Program-made: the position numbers and the translations under genes
In this document: piece by piece, positions 1-9,409 of the stretch
Position numbering within the stretch: position 1 is the stretch's first letter
How the letters are laid out: every line of letters begins with the position of its first letter
Assembly (NCBI RefSeq): GCF_023898315.1
Contig: NC_064616.1
Coordinates: 709,247,389 to 709,311,388, forward strand
From: Schistocerca nitens
Lineage: Eukaryota; Arthropoda; Insecta; Orthoptera; Acrididae
Length of the DNA stretch: 64,000 nt
Reading direction: 5' to 3'
The notes under the pieces: model-generated
What the model saw: only the letters and a program-made list of their open reading frames with translations
Database searches by the model: none
What the model was told of the DNA's origin: nothing

Positions 1-1540
1 GCACAGTCTGATTCACTGATAGGACCTGATTTACTATAGACAAATTAAACAATTGAAACAAATCTAAACCAAACAAGTTCACTGCAGAAGTAGAACGAAG
101 AACGTAAAATGATACAAGTTTTGTCTGTCCCTTGTATGTGGCAAGAAGGCTGCACTGTCCTAACACAGGTATATGCTGTCCAGAGTAACTATGTAACTTA
201 ACATTTGCGGCACGCAAAGGCGGATTGCCCAGTTGTTTGTACGTGTCGTGATTGAGCAATGAAACTGCAGCTCCGGTATCGAGCTGGAAGGGTATCACTT
301 TGCCTTCAAAGTCTAAGTCCACAAGAAGTTTATTGTCCTGCTGACGACAAGAGCGACTGTCACGTGCAATTTGAACTGATACAGGTACAGAAGCACTTGC
401 GACTTCACGGGATTTTCGGCGACGTCGACGCACTCTGTTTGTGGGACTAACACAGTCACTGTTAGCTAAAGTGTCACTGGACGGGTGGGAATGAACTACA
501 TGAATGTCCATGGGCGAAGGTCCACGAGCCTGATTATCCTGGGTTCGATTCCAGCGCGAAGCAAAGGGCCTGGAATTATTGTGATTGTCTGATCTAAGCT
601 TTTTCTGGCAAACACTTTGAACATGTCCTTTCTTTTGACAGTAAAAGCAAATAGCTTGGCGTGACGGGCAATTTTCACGCGAATGTCTAGCTGCACACCG
701 CGGGCATGATTTCACTACAGTTGCTTGCTTACGCGGCGCACGTGTTTGCAAGGTAGGCTGCCGCTGCTGTGACGGGCGCGAGGGCCGCGTAGCGTCCCGT
801 GCAGCGGGCCCGGCGGGCCGGTTAATGTGACACACTGTTGGCGAAGTTTCAAATGAGTCCTGAGCAGAGTCAAGTGTGTCTTGCCTATCCAATATGTCTA
901 TCACTTGTTGAAGGGAGGGATTTACTAGTTTCAGAATCTGTTCCCGTATGCGAACATCAGAAACGTTCTGTGCAATTGCATCACGCACCATAGTATCTGA
1001 ATACGGAAGTCCACATTCACATTCAAACGCACACTCCCTAGTAAGTCCTTGCAATGTCGCAACCCACTCCCTATAAGTCTGACCGGCCGTACGTTTTGTA
1101 CGAAAGAACGTATACCTTTTTGCAACTACATTAACTGTTTCCTTGAAATAGGCATCTAAAGCAGACAAAATTTCTTCGTAGGTCAGAGTTGCTACGTCGC
1201 GTCGGGGAAACAATTTCACTATCACACGGTAGGTAGACACACCGACACAAGAAAGCAAAAACGGCTGCCGCTCGTTACCTTGAATTCTGTAGGCTGTTAG
1301 ATGAAACTGGAACTGGCGGGACCATTCCTGCCATGTTTCTTCGGCCGCCACGAATGGTCTAAATTGCGGTGCAACAGCGTTTTTTGGCAGTGGTAGCGAT
1401 GAAGCGGGGGCTGCCGCATCGTGTTGCAGCACACGTTGACCCTGGACGAGCTGTCCCAGGGCATCCAATAACGCCTGCGACTGCTGATTCTGCAAGCGAA
1501 AAAATTCGGACAGTACATCCGGAGATTGTGGCGAAGCCAT
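1..1540 (-). CDS. Gag-protease polyprotein of G1 (partial, open to window edge)
   Basis: The frame starts at an ATG whose first base is 1540, about 30 bases inside the primer-binding site, and stays open for more than 510 codons to the edge. The N-terminus (MASPQSPDVL) leads into a Ty3/gypsy capsid-like region with YRVIVKLFP, TLTYEEIL, LQGLTREC and LDRQDTLD, near codons 100-235. A CCHC zinc knuckle, CFYCQKKGHVQSVC, begins at codon 298 (base 649). It is preceded by a second Cys-rich group (CPRCAARH) and followed by an arginine-rich stretch. An aspartic protease motif, FQLDTGAAVSLL, lies in the same frame at codons 421-424 (base 280), so gag and protease form one frame. The product would package element RNA and process the polyprotein. 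There is no disruption in the visible part. Confidence 0.85.
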   Translation of the reverse strand, partial: MASPQSPDVLSEFFRLQNQQSQALLDALGQLVQGQRVLQHDAAAPASSLPLPKNAVAPQFRPFVAAEETWQEWSRQFQFHLTAYRIQGNERQPFLLSCVGVSTYRVIVKLFPRRDVATLTYEEILSALDAYFKETVNVVAKRYTFFRTKRTAGQTYREWVATLQGLTRECAFECECGLPYSDTMVRDAIAQNVSDVRIREQILKLVNPSLQQVIDILDRQDTLDSAQDSFETSPTVCHINRPAGPAARDATRPSRPSQQRQPTLQTRAPRKQATVVKSCPRCAARHSRENCPSRQAICFYCQKKGHVQSVCQKKLRSDNHNNSRPFASRWNRTQDNQARGPSPMDIHVVHSHPSSDTLANSDCVSPTNRVRRRRRKSREVASASVPVSVQIARDSRSCRQQDNKLLVDLDFEGKVIPFQLDTGAAVSLLNHDTYKQLGNPPLRAANVKLHSYSGQHIPVLGQCSLLATYKGQTKLVSFYVLRSTSAVNLFGLDLFQLFNLSIVNQVLSVNQTV

Positions 1541-1570
1541 GACACAAACGAATTAACACAAACTCTTTTT

Positions 1571-1580
1571 CTCGTCGCCA
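1571..1580 (-). other. Primer-binding site of G1
   Basis: The minus strand reads TGGCGACGAG four bases inside the LTR end. PBS sequences begin with TGG, the complement of the tRNA CCA end. A near match (TTGCCAACGAGG on the minus strand) sits in the same place beside the right LTR of G4, which supports the reading. I do not assign the tRNA. Confidence 0.6.
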
Positions 1581-1584
1581 ATAA

Positions 1585-2061
1585 TGTTGTGGCTAGACCA
1601 TACAGCCTAGACACAATGCTGTAGCCGATAGGGCACGCAAGGCTAACGCAGACGGGCGTGAAGTCTGGAACATGAGAACTTATAAATGAATAAGAAGAAA
1701 AGTACGTAGATGCTTGTTACTTAACTTTTAATTAGTCCTTGGAATACATCTCTCTTGAATATTAGTAAGCTATAGGCACTGATACAAATGGCGCCTTGCT
1801 AGGTGGTCGCCATTTAACTTAGCAGAGGGCTATTCTACTGTCTATCTCTCGGCAAATGAGAGCAAGGCTTAGCACGTCCAATCGCTAGCTATGTTGTCCG
1901 TACAACTGGGGCGAGGTCTCCTCAGTCTCTCGAGACCTGCCTTGTGGTGGCGCTAGGTTTGCGATCACACAGTGGCGACACGCGGGTCCGACATATACTA
2001 CAGGACCGCGGCCGATTTAAGTTACCACCTAGTAAGTGTGGTGTCTAGCGGTGACACCACA
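1585..2061 (-). repeat. 5' LTR of G1
   Basis: Read on the minus strand the LTR begins TGTGGTGTCACC and ends CCACAACA, so it has the TG...CA ends of LTRs and is 477 bp long. Its first bases form an inverted repeat (GTGTGGTGTC at 2036-2045 with GACACCACAC at 2053-2062). Its inner end lies four bases from a primer-binding site, which fixes the boundary. The partner LTR is outside the window, so divergence and target duplication cannot be read. Confidence 0.8.
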
Positions 2062-2830
2062 CTTTGGACATTAAGTGAAGGCAAAGACGGAGGCTTGACA
2101 CTTGTTGAGATGTAGGAGCATCAGTTTCAAATTTGCTGCCAGCCCTTCATGCCATCTGATGTCACTTGGTCCAACAGCGGGATGGAGCCACTGGAAGCTG
2201 CCCAACTTTCCTTTGGCACATGCACCACTGCAGCCCTCTATGGAAGGTTCCAGATGCTGTCATTGCATCTATATAAGCAGAACAACATGCCATCACCAGC
2301 AGTCAGTGCCTGTAACTACTGATGACGATAGTGGAAACTGCTATCAGATGCTTGAATATTTTATTCAAAGTGATGGAGGTTGTAAACTGAGAAGACTTTA
2401 TTTAACTTCAGCCAGCCTGGACAGCTGACACTGCACCTCCCACTTGGCTCTGTTCTTCAGTGTTGTTCCAGACTTTGATTCCAGGCAATGCCTTGGGACA
2501 CTACGACCTTCTGCAGTGCTGGTCAACCCTGCCCAGTGCCACAGAAGCCACAGGTGGTGCAACCCCATCTCACCTCAGCTCAGCATACCAGGGACACCAT
2601 CTTAGTGCTGTCTCCCAAGCAGCATGCATCCACCCTATTCAGTGCTGTCTTGCCTGCTGCTACAGCACCAGAATATTGCATGATGATGCAAATGCACTCA
2701 AATGACTGTATGAGTTGGCTGGATTAATTAAAGACTTGTATTCATCTTTATGCCTGCCAATTGCCACTTCAGATCAGTTACATGGTGGACTGTAAACTAT
2801 ATAAATTAGTAAAGAAATAATAAAGAAGTT
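2062..2830 (+). repeat. Unclassified interspersed repeat with TATA-like box and hammerhead-like motif
   Basis: This stretch between G1 and RTE-A has no coding domain I can recognise. It contains a TATATAAG box at about 2271, a ribozyme-like fold at 2319-2368, and an A/T-rich end with two AATAAA-like signals near 2815. A promoter-like box upstream and poly(A)-like signals downstream suggest an LTR-like or retrozyme/Penelope-type unit. I have no second copy in the window to prove boundaries. Small open frames here show no known motif. Confidence 0.4.
2319..2368 (+). other. Degenerate hammerhead-ribozyme-like fold
   Basis: CTGATGA, the conserved hammerhead core heptamer, lies at 2319-2325. A hairpin follows directly: GATAG (2327-2331) pairs with CTATC (2341-2345), extended by two G-U pairs and one G-C over an AAA loop. 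The place where the core GAAAC should follow reads AGATG (2346-2350). A second perfect hairpin, TTGAATA/TATTCAA, lies at 2352-2368. The order core - stem II - core - stem III fits a hammerhead whose second core has mutated. I found no convincing stem I, so this is a tentative call. Confidence 0.3.
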
Positions 2831-4834
2831 ATTGTACCCTCACCAGGACCTTCCTCTGCTGTACATATCTGCCTGATCTTTGGCAGAGAAATGCACTCAC
2901 AATCGGCAGATCTTTTCTCCCTTTCAGCTACCATACAATATTGTGCTTAGAACATACATTCTCAGAAATTTCTCCCTCAAATTAACGTCTTTGTTTGATA
3001 CCAGTAAACTTCTCTTTGCCAGAAACACCATCTTTGCCTGGGCTAGTCTGTTTTTTATGTCGTCCTTGCTTCATGTGTTGTGGGTTATTCTGCTTTCTAG
3101 GTATCAGAATTCCTTAACTTTGTCAACTTCATTATCACCAATTTTCATAAGTTTCTTTCTGTTGTCATTTCTGCTAATTCTCATTACTTTTGTCTCTCAG
3201 TCCATATTCTGTAATTATTAGACTGTTCATTCCATTCAGCAGATCCTATAATACTTATTAACTTTCACTGAGGATAGCAATATCATTAGAACATCTTGAA
3301 TTTTAATCTCACTCTCAAACGTTTCTTTTATTTCCTTCATTGCTTCTTTGATATATAAATTGGACATCTGGGGCGAAAGAGCCCATCACCGTCTTACATC
3401 CTTTATAATCTGAGCGCTTCATTCTAAGTCTTCCAGTCTTGTTGTTCCCTCTTGATTCTTGTACATATTGTATATTACCCATATTTCCCTATAGCTTACA
3501 CCTATTTTGCTGATAATTTCAAATATCTTGCACCATTTTAAATTGTCATATAAATTTTATTGTTGACAAATCCTATGAGTGTGTCTTTTTCTTTCTTCAG
3601 TTTTGCTTCCATTATCGAGTGCAACAACAGAACTGCTTCTTTGGTACCTTCACATTTCCTAAAGCCACCTAACATATCCTCAATTTTCTTTTCCATTACT
3701 TACTTTTGTCAGCAGCTTGGATGCGTGAGCTGTTAAGCTGATTGTGAAACAGTTCTTGTGCTTATTGCCCTTTCTATCTTCAGAATTGTGTAGGTGATAT
3801 ATTTTTGAAAGTTTGGTGATGGTATGTCAGCAGCCTCATAGATTCTACACCAAACTTGAATAATCATTTGGTTGCAATTTCTCCCAGTGATTTTAGATAT
3901 TCCAATAGAATGTTATTTATCTCTTCTGCCTTATTTGATCTCCAGTCTTCCAGAGCTCTTTTATATTCTGACTCTAATACCGGGGAGCCCATGTCTTTCA
4001 TATTGACTCCAATTTCTTCTTCTATCATGTTATCAGACAAATCCTCTTCCCACATATCCACTCTCATCTGCATTTAAAAGTGGAATTCCCAGTGCACTCT
4101 TTAATGTTGCGACCCTTGCTTTTAATTTCACCGAGAGTATTTTGACTTTTCTATATGTTGGGTCATTTCTCCAAATGATCATTTGTATTTTGATTTCATC
4201 ACATCTTTCCTGCAGCCATTTTGCCTTGGTTGCCCTGCAATTCCTATTTATTTCATTCCTAAATGATTTATTGCTGTATTTCTATCTTTCCCTGAATGTT
4301 TTTGTGCTTCCTTCTTTCATCAATAATTTGAAGAATTTCCTCTGTTGCCCAAGGTTTCTTCATAAATTACCTTCCTTGTACCTACATTTGTCTATCCAGT
4401 ATCTGTGACTGCCCTTTTAAGAGAGTCTTAAACAGAGTATTCGCTATTACCATCTGTAATTTATTGCAGAACTCAGTTAGTCTTTCTCCTCTCTCATCCT
4501 TACTGCCCAGTCCATATTCTCCTGTAACCCCCCCTTTTTTTTTTATTCCTTCCCCTACCACCATTTTCCAGTCCTCCATGATTATTAGATTTTCATCTTA
4601 CTTTACATACTGAATTACCCATTCAGTATTGTCATATACTTTCTCTGGCTCTTCATCTTCTGCTTGCGATGTTGGCACCACTACCTGGGCTATCATTGTT
4701 GGCATCAATTTACTGTTGAATCTGGTGAGAACAACTTTATCACTGAAATGTTTACAGTAGTTCACCCTCTCCCCGTCTTTCCTATTCATAATGAATCTTT
4801 CTCCTGGTATACCATTTCTGCTGCTGTTTATATT

Positions 4835-5226
4835 ACCCAGATCACAAAAGTTAAGTACTGTCAGGCTCGGCTAGCACTTGGATAGGTGACTGCCTGCATC
4901 TGCCAAGTGCTTTTGGCAAACAGGGTGCATTCATCCCTTGTGATGGCAATTGAGGAGCTACCTAACTGAGAAGTAGTGACTCCAGTCACAAAAACTGACA
5001 ACAGTTAGGTAGCACCTCAATTGTCAACACAAGGGTTGAGTGACTCCAGTCACAAAAATTTGTCAGTTTTTGTGACTAGAGCCACTACTTATATGGCTGG
5101 GAGAGTGGTGTGCTCATCACTTGCCCCTTTATATCCACATCCAGTGACGCTTATTGGTTGAGGATGACATGGGAGGCAGTCAGTGCTGTTCGACCTTCTG
5201 AGTCCCATTCACATGGAGTTTAGTGT
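4835..5226 (+). mobile_element. 5S rRNA-derived SINE
   Basis: The first 80 bases (4835-4917) match the 3' half of 5S rRNA: GATCA..AAGTTAAG, GGCTCGGCTAGCACTTGGAT, GGTGACTGCCTG and a terminal TGCTTTTGGCA. The remainder is a non-ribosomal body ending near GGAGTTTAG at about 5220. A 5S-like head carries the internal RNA polymerase III promoter region, as in SINE3-type elements. It interrupts the endonuclease of RTE-A. The body contains an inverted internal duplication (4947-5090). It is not a functional 5S gene, because only part of the molecule is present. Confidence 0.7.
4947..5090. repeat. Inverted internal duplication inside the 5S-SINE
   Basis: 4947-4968 and 5002-5023 are inverted copies differing at one of 22 positions. 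4971-5001 and 5060-5090 are inverted copies matching at 29 of 31. The arms can fold into adjoining hairpins. The pattern suggests a template-switch during copying. Confidence 0.75.
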
Positions 5227-5734
5227 GGCTTAAATGTTACCAGATATTCGTCTGACCTGAAATCCTTATCTTCATTCCATTTCACTTCACTGACCACAAC
5301 TATGTGTATATTGAGTCTTTGCATTTTTTTTCAGCTTTTCAAACTTTCCTACTATGTTCAAACTTCTGACATTCCAAGCTCTGACTCACAGGAGGTTATC
5401 CCACTGTTGGTTATTCCATCTTTATCTCATGCTCGCCTCCCTCTTGACAGCCCCTGGATGTCTGAAAAAGGGGACTAATCCAGAATCTTTTGCCAATGCA
5501 TAGATCATGACAGTTTTTCAACTACAGCCCACATGTCCTGTGGATACACACTATGTGTCTATATTGCTGCAGTTTCCATTTCCCTCTGCTACCAGATGCC
5601 ATTGATCATTGCTGATTTTTCTACTGTTTTAGTGACAGTTTCCACCACAAAGGCAAGAAACTGTCTTGAGCCTTTGTCAGCTCCTCTGTCCTCTTTGACA
5701 AGGCTGTTGGCAGGATGAGGGTGTCTTTTATGCC

Positions 5735-6262
5735 AATGTTTGTACCATCTACAGAGCAAGCAAACTTGACGTGGTAATGTTACTGATGAAAGGTCACAGA
5801 TATACACAAGAAAATGTGCCATAAGATGGAACCTTGTGGGAGACCATGCCTGATAGCTTAACACATGTTGACACTCTATATTTCCTGCCAGAAAAATACA
5901 ATTTGAACTATTTTGCAGCATTTCCTGTTACACAGCAATATTCCAATGTACTCAAAGGTATATTGTGATTTACACAGTCAAATGTCTTTGAGCGGTAGCC
6001 TGTCACTTATTGTTTAATGAATTAAGTACATTCTCACTATATGCATAGATAGCCTTCTCAATATCGGAACACTTAAGTAATCTGAAATGTGTCTTTACCA
6101 ATATGTCATTAATTAGGTGGTTAAGAAGCAGATTGTGTATTACCTTTTTTTTTAGGGAAAATTGAGAATTCTGGGAAAAGTGGAAGTGAATGGAAATTTG
6201 ACAGTGTTTCTTTATCTCCTTTCTTATACAGAGGTTTAACTATAGCACATTATTACTATTCA
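5735..6262 (-). pseudogene. LINE reverse transcriptase core scrap (L1, Jockey/CR1-type)
   Basis: Read on the minus strand the fragment begins with AIVKPLYKKG (about 6243), a motif just before the RT fingers. It continues through a damaged KAFD..NH region (SKTFDCVNHN near 5985-5960) and GLPQGSILW (near 5850), the GVPQGSxLG motif of Jockey/CR1/R1-type RTs. It ends with VDGTNIGIK, the remains of the catalytic FADDT box, near 5745. Both ends of the element are missing: the right end abuts RTE-B and the left end abuts the 5' end of RTE-A. Many stops; no function expected. Confidence 0.6.
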
Positions 6263-6305
6263 TGGATGGGCCCAATAGGACCACGTGAGGTACAATCCAT
6301 CAATG

Positions 6306-7482
6306 TCACTTTTGATGGTTGGCCTTCCTTTGTGTCCAAATTTGGTTCATCTTTTCAGAATGAAGTTTCTTTCTTTCATCAGACCATGGTGTTACAGTCC
6401 GTTTTCTGATTTTCCTCTGACCAGCTTTCCAAGCAAATATCTTTTGCCTGCATGTTATTCTATCTGTAATGTCTGCCTGAGTTATACTGGTTACTTTAAG
6501 ATCCTCCTTAATCACAGCGATCCATTTAATTGGCTCAGTTTTGCCCTTACTTCTGTTTTCGTAGAATTCTGTCATTTGTTTTGTCAACATACTGGGTGCC
6601 GTTCTTTTAATGTGCCCATAAAATTTAAGTCTTTGTTTTCTCATGTCACCATGTATGTCTGTGTATTCTTCTATTTCCTTATTACTTCTCAGCCTAAAAG
6701 TTTCTCCATCAGTGATTTTGTGGCCTAATATTTTCCTACTAATCTTTCTTTCTTTCTCTAGAATTTCTTCAATATCCCTCTTTCTATTTAAAATTAAAGT
6801 TTCTGCTCCGTAAAGACTTTCAGGTTTGATTACAGTGTTGTAATGCCTAAGTTTACTGAATTTAGAAAGCGATTTTTTATTATAAATATTTTGTGTTGAT
6901 CTGAATGCAGATGCCATTTTTCAATAGTGATCTTTGTTTGCAGCTTTTTCCATACTGTTTTCTCATATGATTTCCCCCAAGTGTTTTAACTGAGAAACCC
7001 TTTTATTGTTCCTTATTTTGTGTTCAAAAACTCTGGTTCTTGCTTGTTGCATGTCACATATTCTGTTTTACTGAATGTTATTTGTAGTCCTACTTTTTCC
7101 ACAACTTCTTTAAGAATTACAATTTGTTTTTGAGCTGTGGTAATACCCCTAGTTAAAATTGCCAGATCATTTGCAAAGGTGAGGCTATCTATTCTAACAT
7201 TACCTCTGCCTATACTTTGACTCGACTTTTGCTCTCACCATTCTGTAATCACCTTTTCCAAAACACAGTTAAACACTAATGGGGAGAGTCCATCTCCCTG
7301 TCTAACACCAGTCTTTATATCAAATGGTCCAGAAATTTCTCCCATGAATTTAACTTTAGAGGTAGTGTCAGTTAACATTTCCTTAATCAGTGTTAGAGTT
7401 TTATTATCTAGCCCTTGCTCCTTTAAAATTTGGTAAAGAGATTCATGATCAACTGAGTTGTAGGCCTTTTAAAAGCCACAAA
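6306..7482 (-). pseudogene. RTE-B RT palm and C-terminal half
   Basis: Just left of the L2 insertion the minus strand gives KAYNSVDHES (about 7460), then GVRQGDGLSPLVFN (7310), FANDLAIL (7175, from FADDLAIL, so the first catalytic Asp of the pair is Asn here) and LQITFSKTEY. From 6917 a 203-codon open frame carries the C-terminal domain with PESLYGAETLILN, ILEKERKISRKILG, and KQRLKFYGHIKR, typical of RTE-type proteins. The element's 3' end is near 6290. The open frame is long but cannot be expressed as part of an intact protein. Confidence 0.7.
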
Positions 7483-7486
7483 TGTA

Positions 7487-9405
7487 TTGTATATTGTATA
7501 TTTATTGGTCCTATCATACACTGTACAGGGGTACATAATGATATAGGACAAGTCAAATAATTTGCAATAAAGTTAAAAGAAAAACTGTTGTATAGTTTTC
7601 AGTATTTAGCAATATAACTCTAACATATGGGAATAACATTTCACAAATACACAAATAAATTTTACATGCACACATTTCATACTTTCGGCCTTGATTATAC
7701 AGACACACATATATGTAATAGACCACATATAATACACAGATAAATCTACATGTACACATTTCTTATTTTGGCCTTAATGGTATAAACTATTTAAATTTTT
7801 CACATATTTACATTGTAGATAAATATTCATCAACACTATAGTAGCAATTCATAGCAAGTAGTCACTCACTGCAGTTTTGAATTTATGCATGCCAGTTATT
7901 GCCTTAATTTTTTTAGATAGTTTGTTATACAGTGTTTTTCCTGCTTTCAAGGGTCCTTTTTGTTTTAGTGTTGTATGTGAAAACTGCATATGTAAATCTT
8001 GATTATTCCTTGTGTTATATGAATGGATATTTTGTTTTTTTGGAGCAATCTTGCTATTTTCATCTACGATTTTCCTTATAAACATGATTGTTTCTAGGAT
8101 ATGTAGGCATGGTACTGGAAGAATATGAAGCTTTTTAAATGAGGGTTTGCATGAAGATCGAGGTGCTGAGCCTTCCACAGCTCTTATAATTCTTTTTTGT
8201 GCAATAGAAGAGCTTTTGCTGGGTGTTGAATTTCCCCAGCAAATTAAACAATATCTTAGTAATGATTCTGCTTGGGCATAGTACACATTTTTTATGGCTT
8301 GCATTGATGTGCATCCAGCAAGAATTTTTATACTATAACAAATGGTATTTAATTTACTACATAGGTTTTGTGTGTGTTTCTGCCATCTTAGGTCATCTTG
8401 GATCCAAACTCCCACAAATTTGGTGCTATTTTCAATTTCAAGTCTTTTGCCTAACAGTTCTATGGTTGCAGTTAAAGGCTGTTTATTCTGCACTGTGTGT
8501 AGATGCAAAGTGTTTGTTTTATGTGTGTTTATTATTAAGTTGTTCATTGCGAACCATTCTGATACACGTGAAGTGCTCTTTTTTATTTCATTTTGGAGCT
8601 CTTCTGGGGTCTTTCGTTTGATAAGTATATTTGTACCATCGGCAGATTTAATGTACTTATAGTTAGGGCTGGATGGTTCCAGGTCATTTACAAACAGCAA
8701 GAACAAGATTGGTCCCTATACGGAACCCTGCGGCACACCATATTTAACACACTGTTTTTCTGATTGATAGGAAGTTAAATTTTTTCCTTCTTTGTACAAG
8801 ACTTCAACTATTTGGTGTCTGTTTTGTAGATATGATTTTACCCACTCATAGGCTGGGCCTCTGACCCCAACATTTTCTAGCTTTCTAAGCAATAGACCAT
8901 GGTTAATGATGTCAAATGCTTTTGAAAGATCTAGGAATATTGCTGCTATGTGTTCTTTTTTATTTAATGCATTTAAAGCTTCATTTAAGAAATCGATAAT
9001 AGCTTTCTCAGTGGATTTACATTTTCGGAAACTATGCTGTGTAGCTGAGAAAACTTTATTTTTTTCAATGAAATCTATGAGTCTTTTATAAAAGATTTTT
9101 TCAATTATTTTAGAAAAAAACAGATAGTAAAGAGACTGGCCTATAATTTGTTATATCTGTTTTCACCCTTTTTGTACAATGGCTTCACTTTAGCTATTTT
9201 TAACCTTTCTGGGAAGATTCCCTGAGAAAGTGAACTATTGCATATGTCTACCATGGGCCTAACTACTAAAGGTGCACATTTTTTTAATGATATGGTCTGG
9301 TATGTTGTCAGTACCAGAGGAAAATTTTGATTTTAGCTCCCCCTATTGTTTTTAGCATTTCCTGTTCATCTGTTGGGTATTGGAAGAGAGACTTGTTACT
9401 AGGGA
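7487..9405 (-). mobile_element. 5'-truncated Jockey/CR1-type LINE L2 inserted in RTE-B
   Basis: A 1.92-kb minus-strand LINE copy sitting inside the RT gene of RTE-B. TGTA is present at 7483-7486 and 9406-9409, a plausible target duplication. The 3' end (left) has a short A/T-rich repeat of the TATTGTATATT type rather than poly(A). It begins inside the RT N-terminal region, so the endonuclease is missing. 7490-7848 is its 3' non-coding part, A/T-rich and without other features. Confidence 0.7.
7849..9300 (-). pseudogene. L2 reverse transcriptase (RT core to C-terminus)
   Basis: Motifs in order on the minus strand: TATQHSFRKCKSTEKAI-like fingers near 9040, AAIFLDLSKAFDIINH (about 8930), YGVPQGSV then a stop then GPILFLLFVNDL (8740-8690), and the catalytic box as SADGTNIL instead of YADDTNIL. 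After that 285 codons are open (8706-7849): LLGKRLEI, KFVGVWIQDDLRWQKH, LLRYCLICWGNS, QKRIIRAVEG, then a C-terminus with YNTRN and LYNKLSKKIK. The loss of the second catalytic Asp plus the stop before it means no RT activity. The family is Jockey/CR1-like; I cannot place the clade exactly. Confidence 0.75.
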
Positions 9406-9409
9406 TGTA

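Larger units (their letters stand above)
1..2061 (-). mobile_element. Ty3/gypsy LTR retrotransposon G1 (K02A2.6-like), 5' part
   Basis: This is the 5' end of an LTR retrotransposon read right to left: LTR (2061-1585), primer-binding site (1580-1571), then a gag-protease frame that runs off the left edge of the window. The gag sequence is clearly related to that of the decayed element at 54968-60619, sharing stretches such as KLFP, LQGLT, IREQILK-like and LDRQDTLD. Both look like the arthropod group often annotated as K02A2.6-like polyproteins. Unlike most elements here, the part inside the window has no stop or frameshift. Reverse transcriptase, integrase and the 3' LTR lie outside, so overall integrity cannot be judged. 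Confidence 0.85.
2880..5405 (-). pseudogene. RTE-A endonuclease/reverse transcriptase remnants
   Basis: Endonuclease pieces: an N-terminal trace near 5370-5250 including VSEVKWNEDKDF; KVVLTRFNSKLMPT with PTSQAEDEEPEKVYD at about 4735-4620; and GVTGEYGLGSKDERGERLTEFC near 4530-4460. Reverse transcriptase pieces: YKRALEDWRSNKAEE with LLEYLKSLGEIA near 3960-3870, a damaged catalytic-box trace (DIAILS-like) near 3275, and LNGMN, TEYGLR, KKLMKIGDNEVDKV and ITHNT spread over 3240-3070. The order and spacing match an APE-type endonuclease followed by an RTE RT. Frames switch repeatedly, and the 5S-SINE separates the first endonuclease piece from the second. Confidence 0.65.
2880..5740 (-). mobile_element. 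Decayed RTE-type LINE (RTE-A)
   Basis: A non-LTR retrotransposon of the endonuclease/reverse-transcriptase type often annotated as craniofacial development protein 2-like. Reading right to left: a 5' non-coding stretch (5740-5410), the endonuclease N-terminus (5405-5230), a SINE insertion, the rest of the endonuclease (4790-4380), then reverse transcriptase (4075-2880). All parts carry many stops and frameshifts. The 3' end is not defined. RTE elements copy themselves by target-primed reverse transcription. This copy cannot encode a working product. Confidence 0.7.

Noticed and set aside
2102..2727. Host gene exons
   Set aside because: Short overlapping frames, no splice-consistent structure and no domain; the region has repeat-like promoter and poly(A)-like signals.
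4835..4917. 5S rRNA gene
   Set aside because: Only the 3' half of the molecule is present and it is fused to a SINE body, so it is a SINE head.
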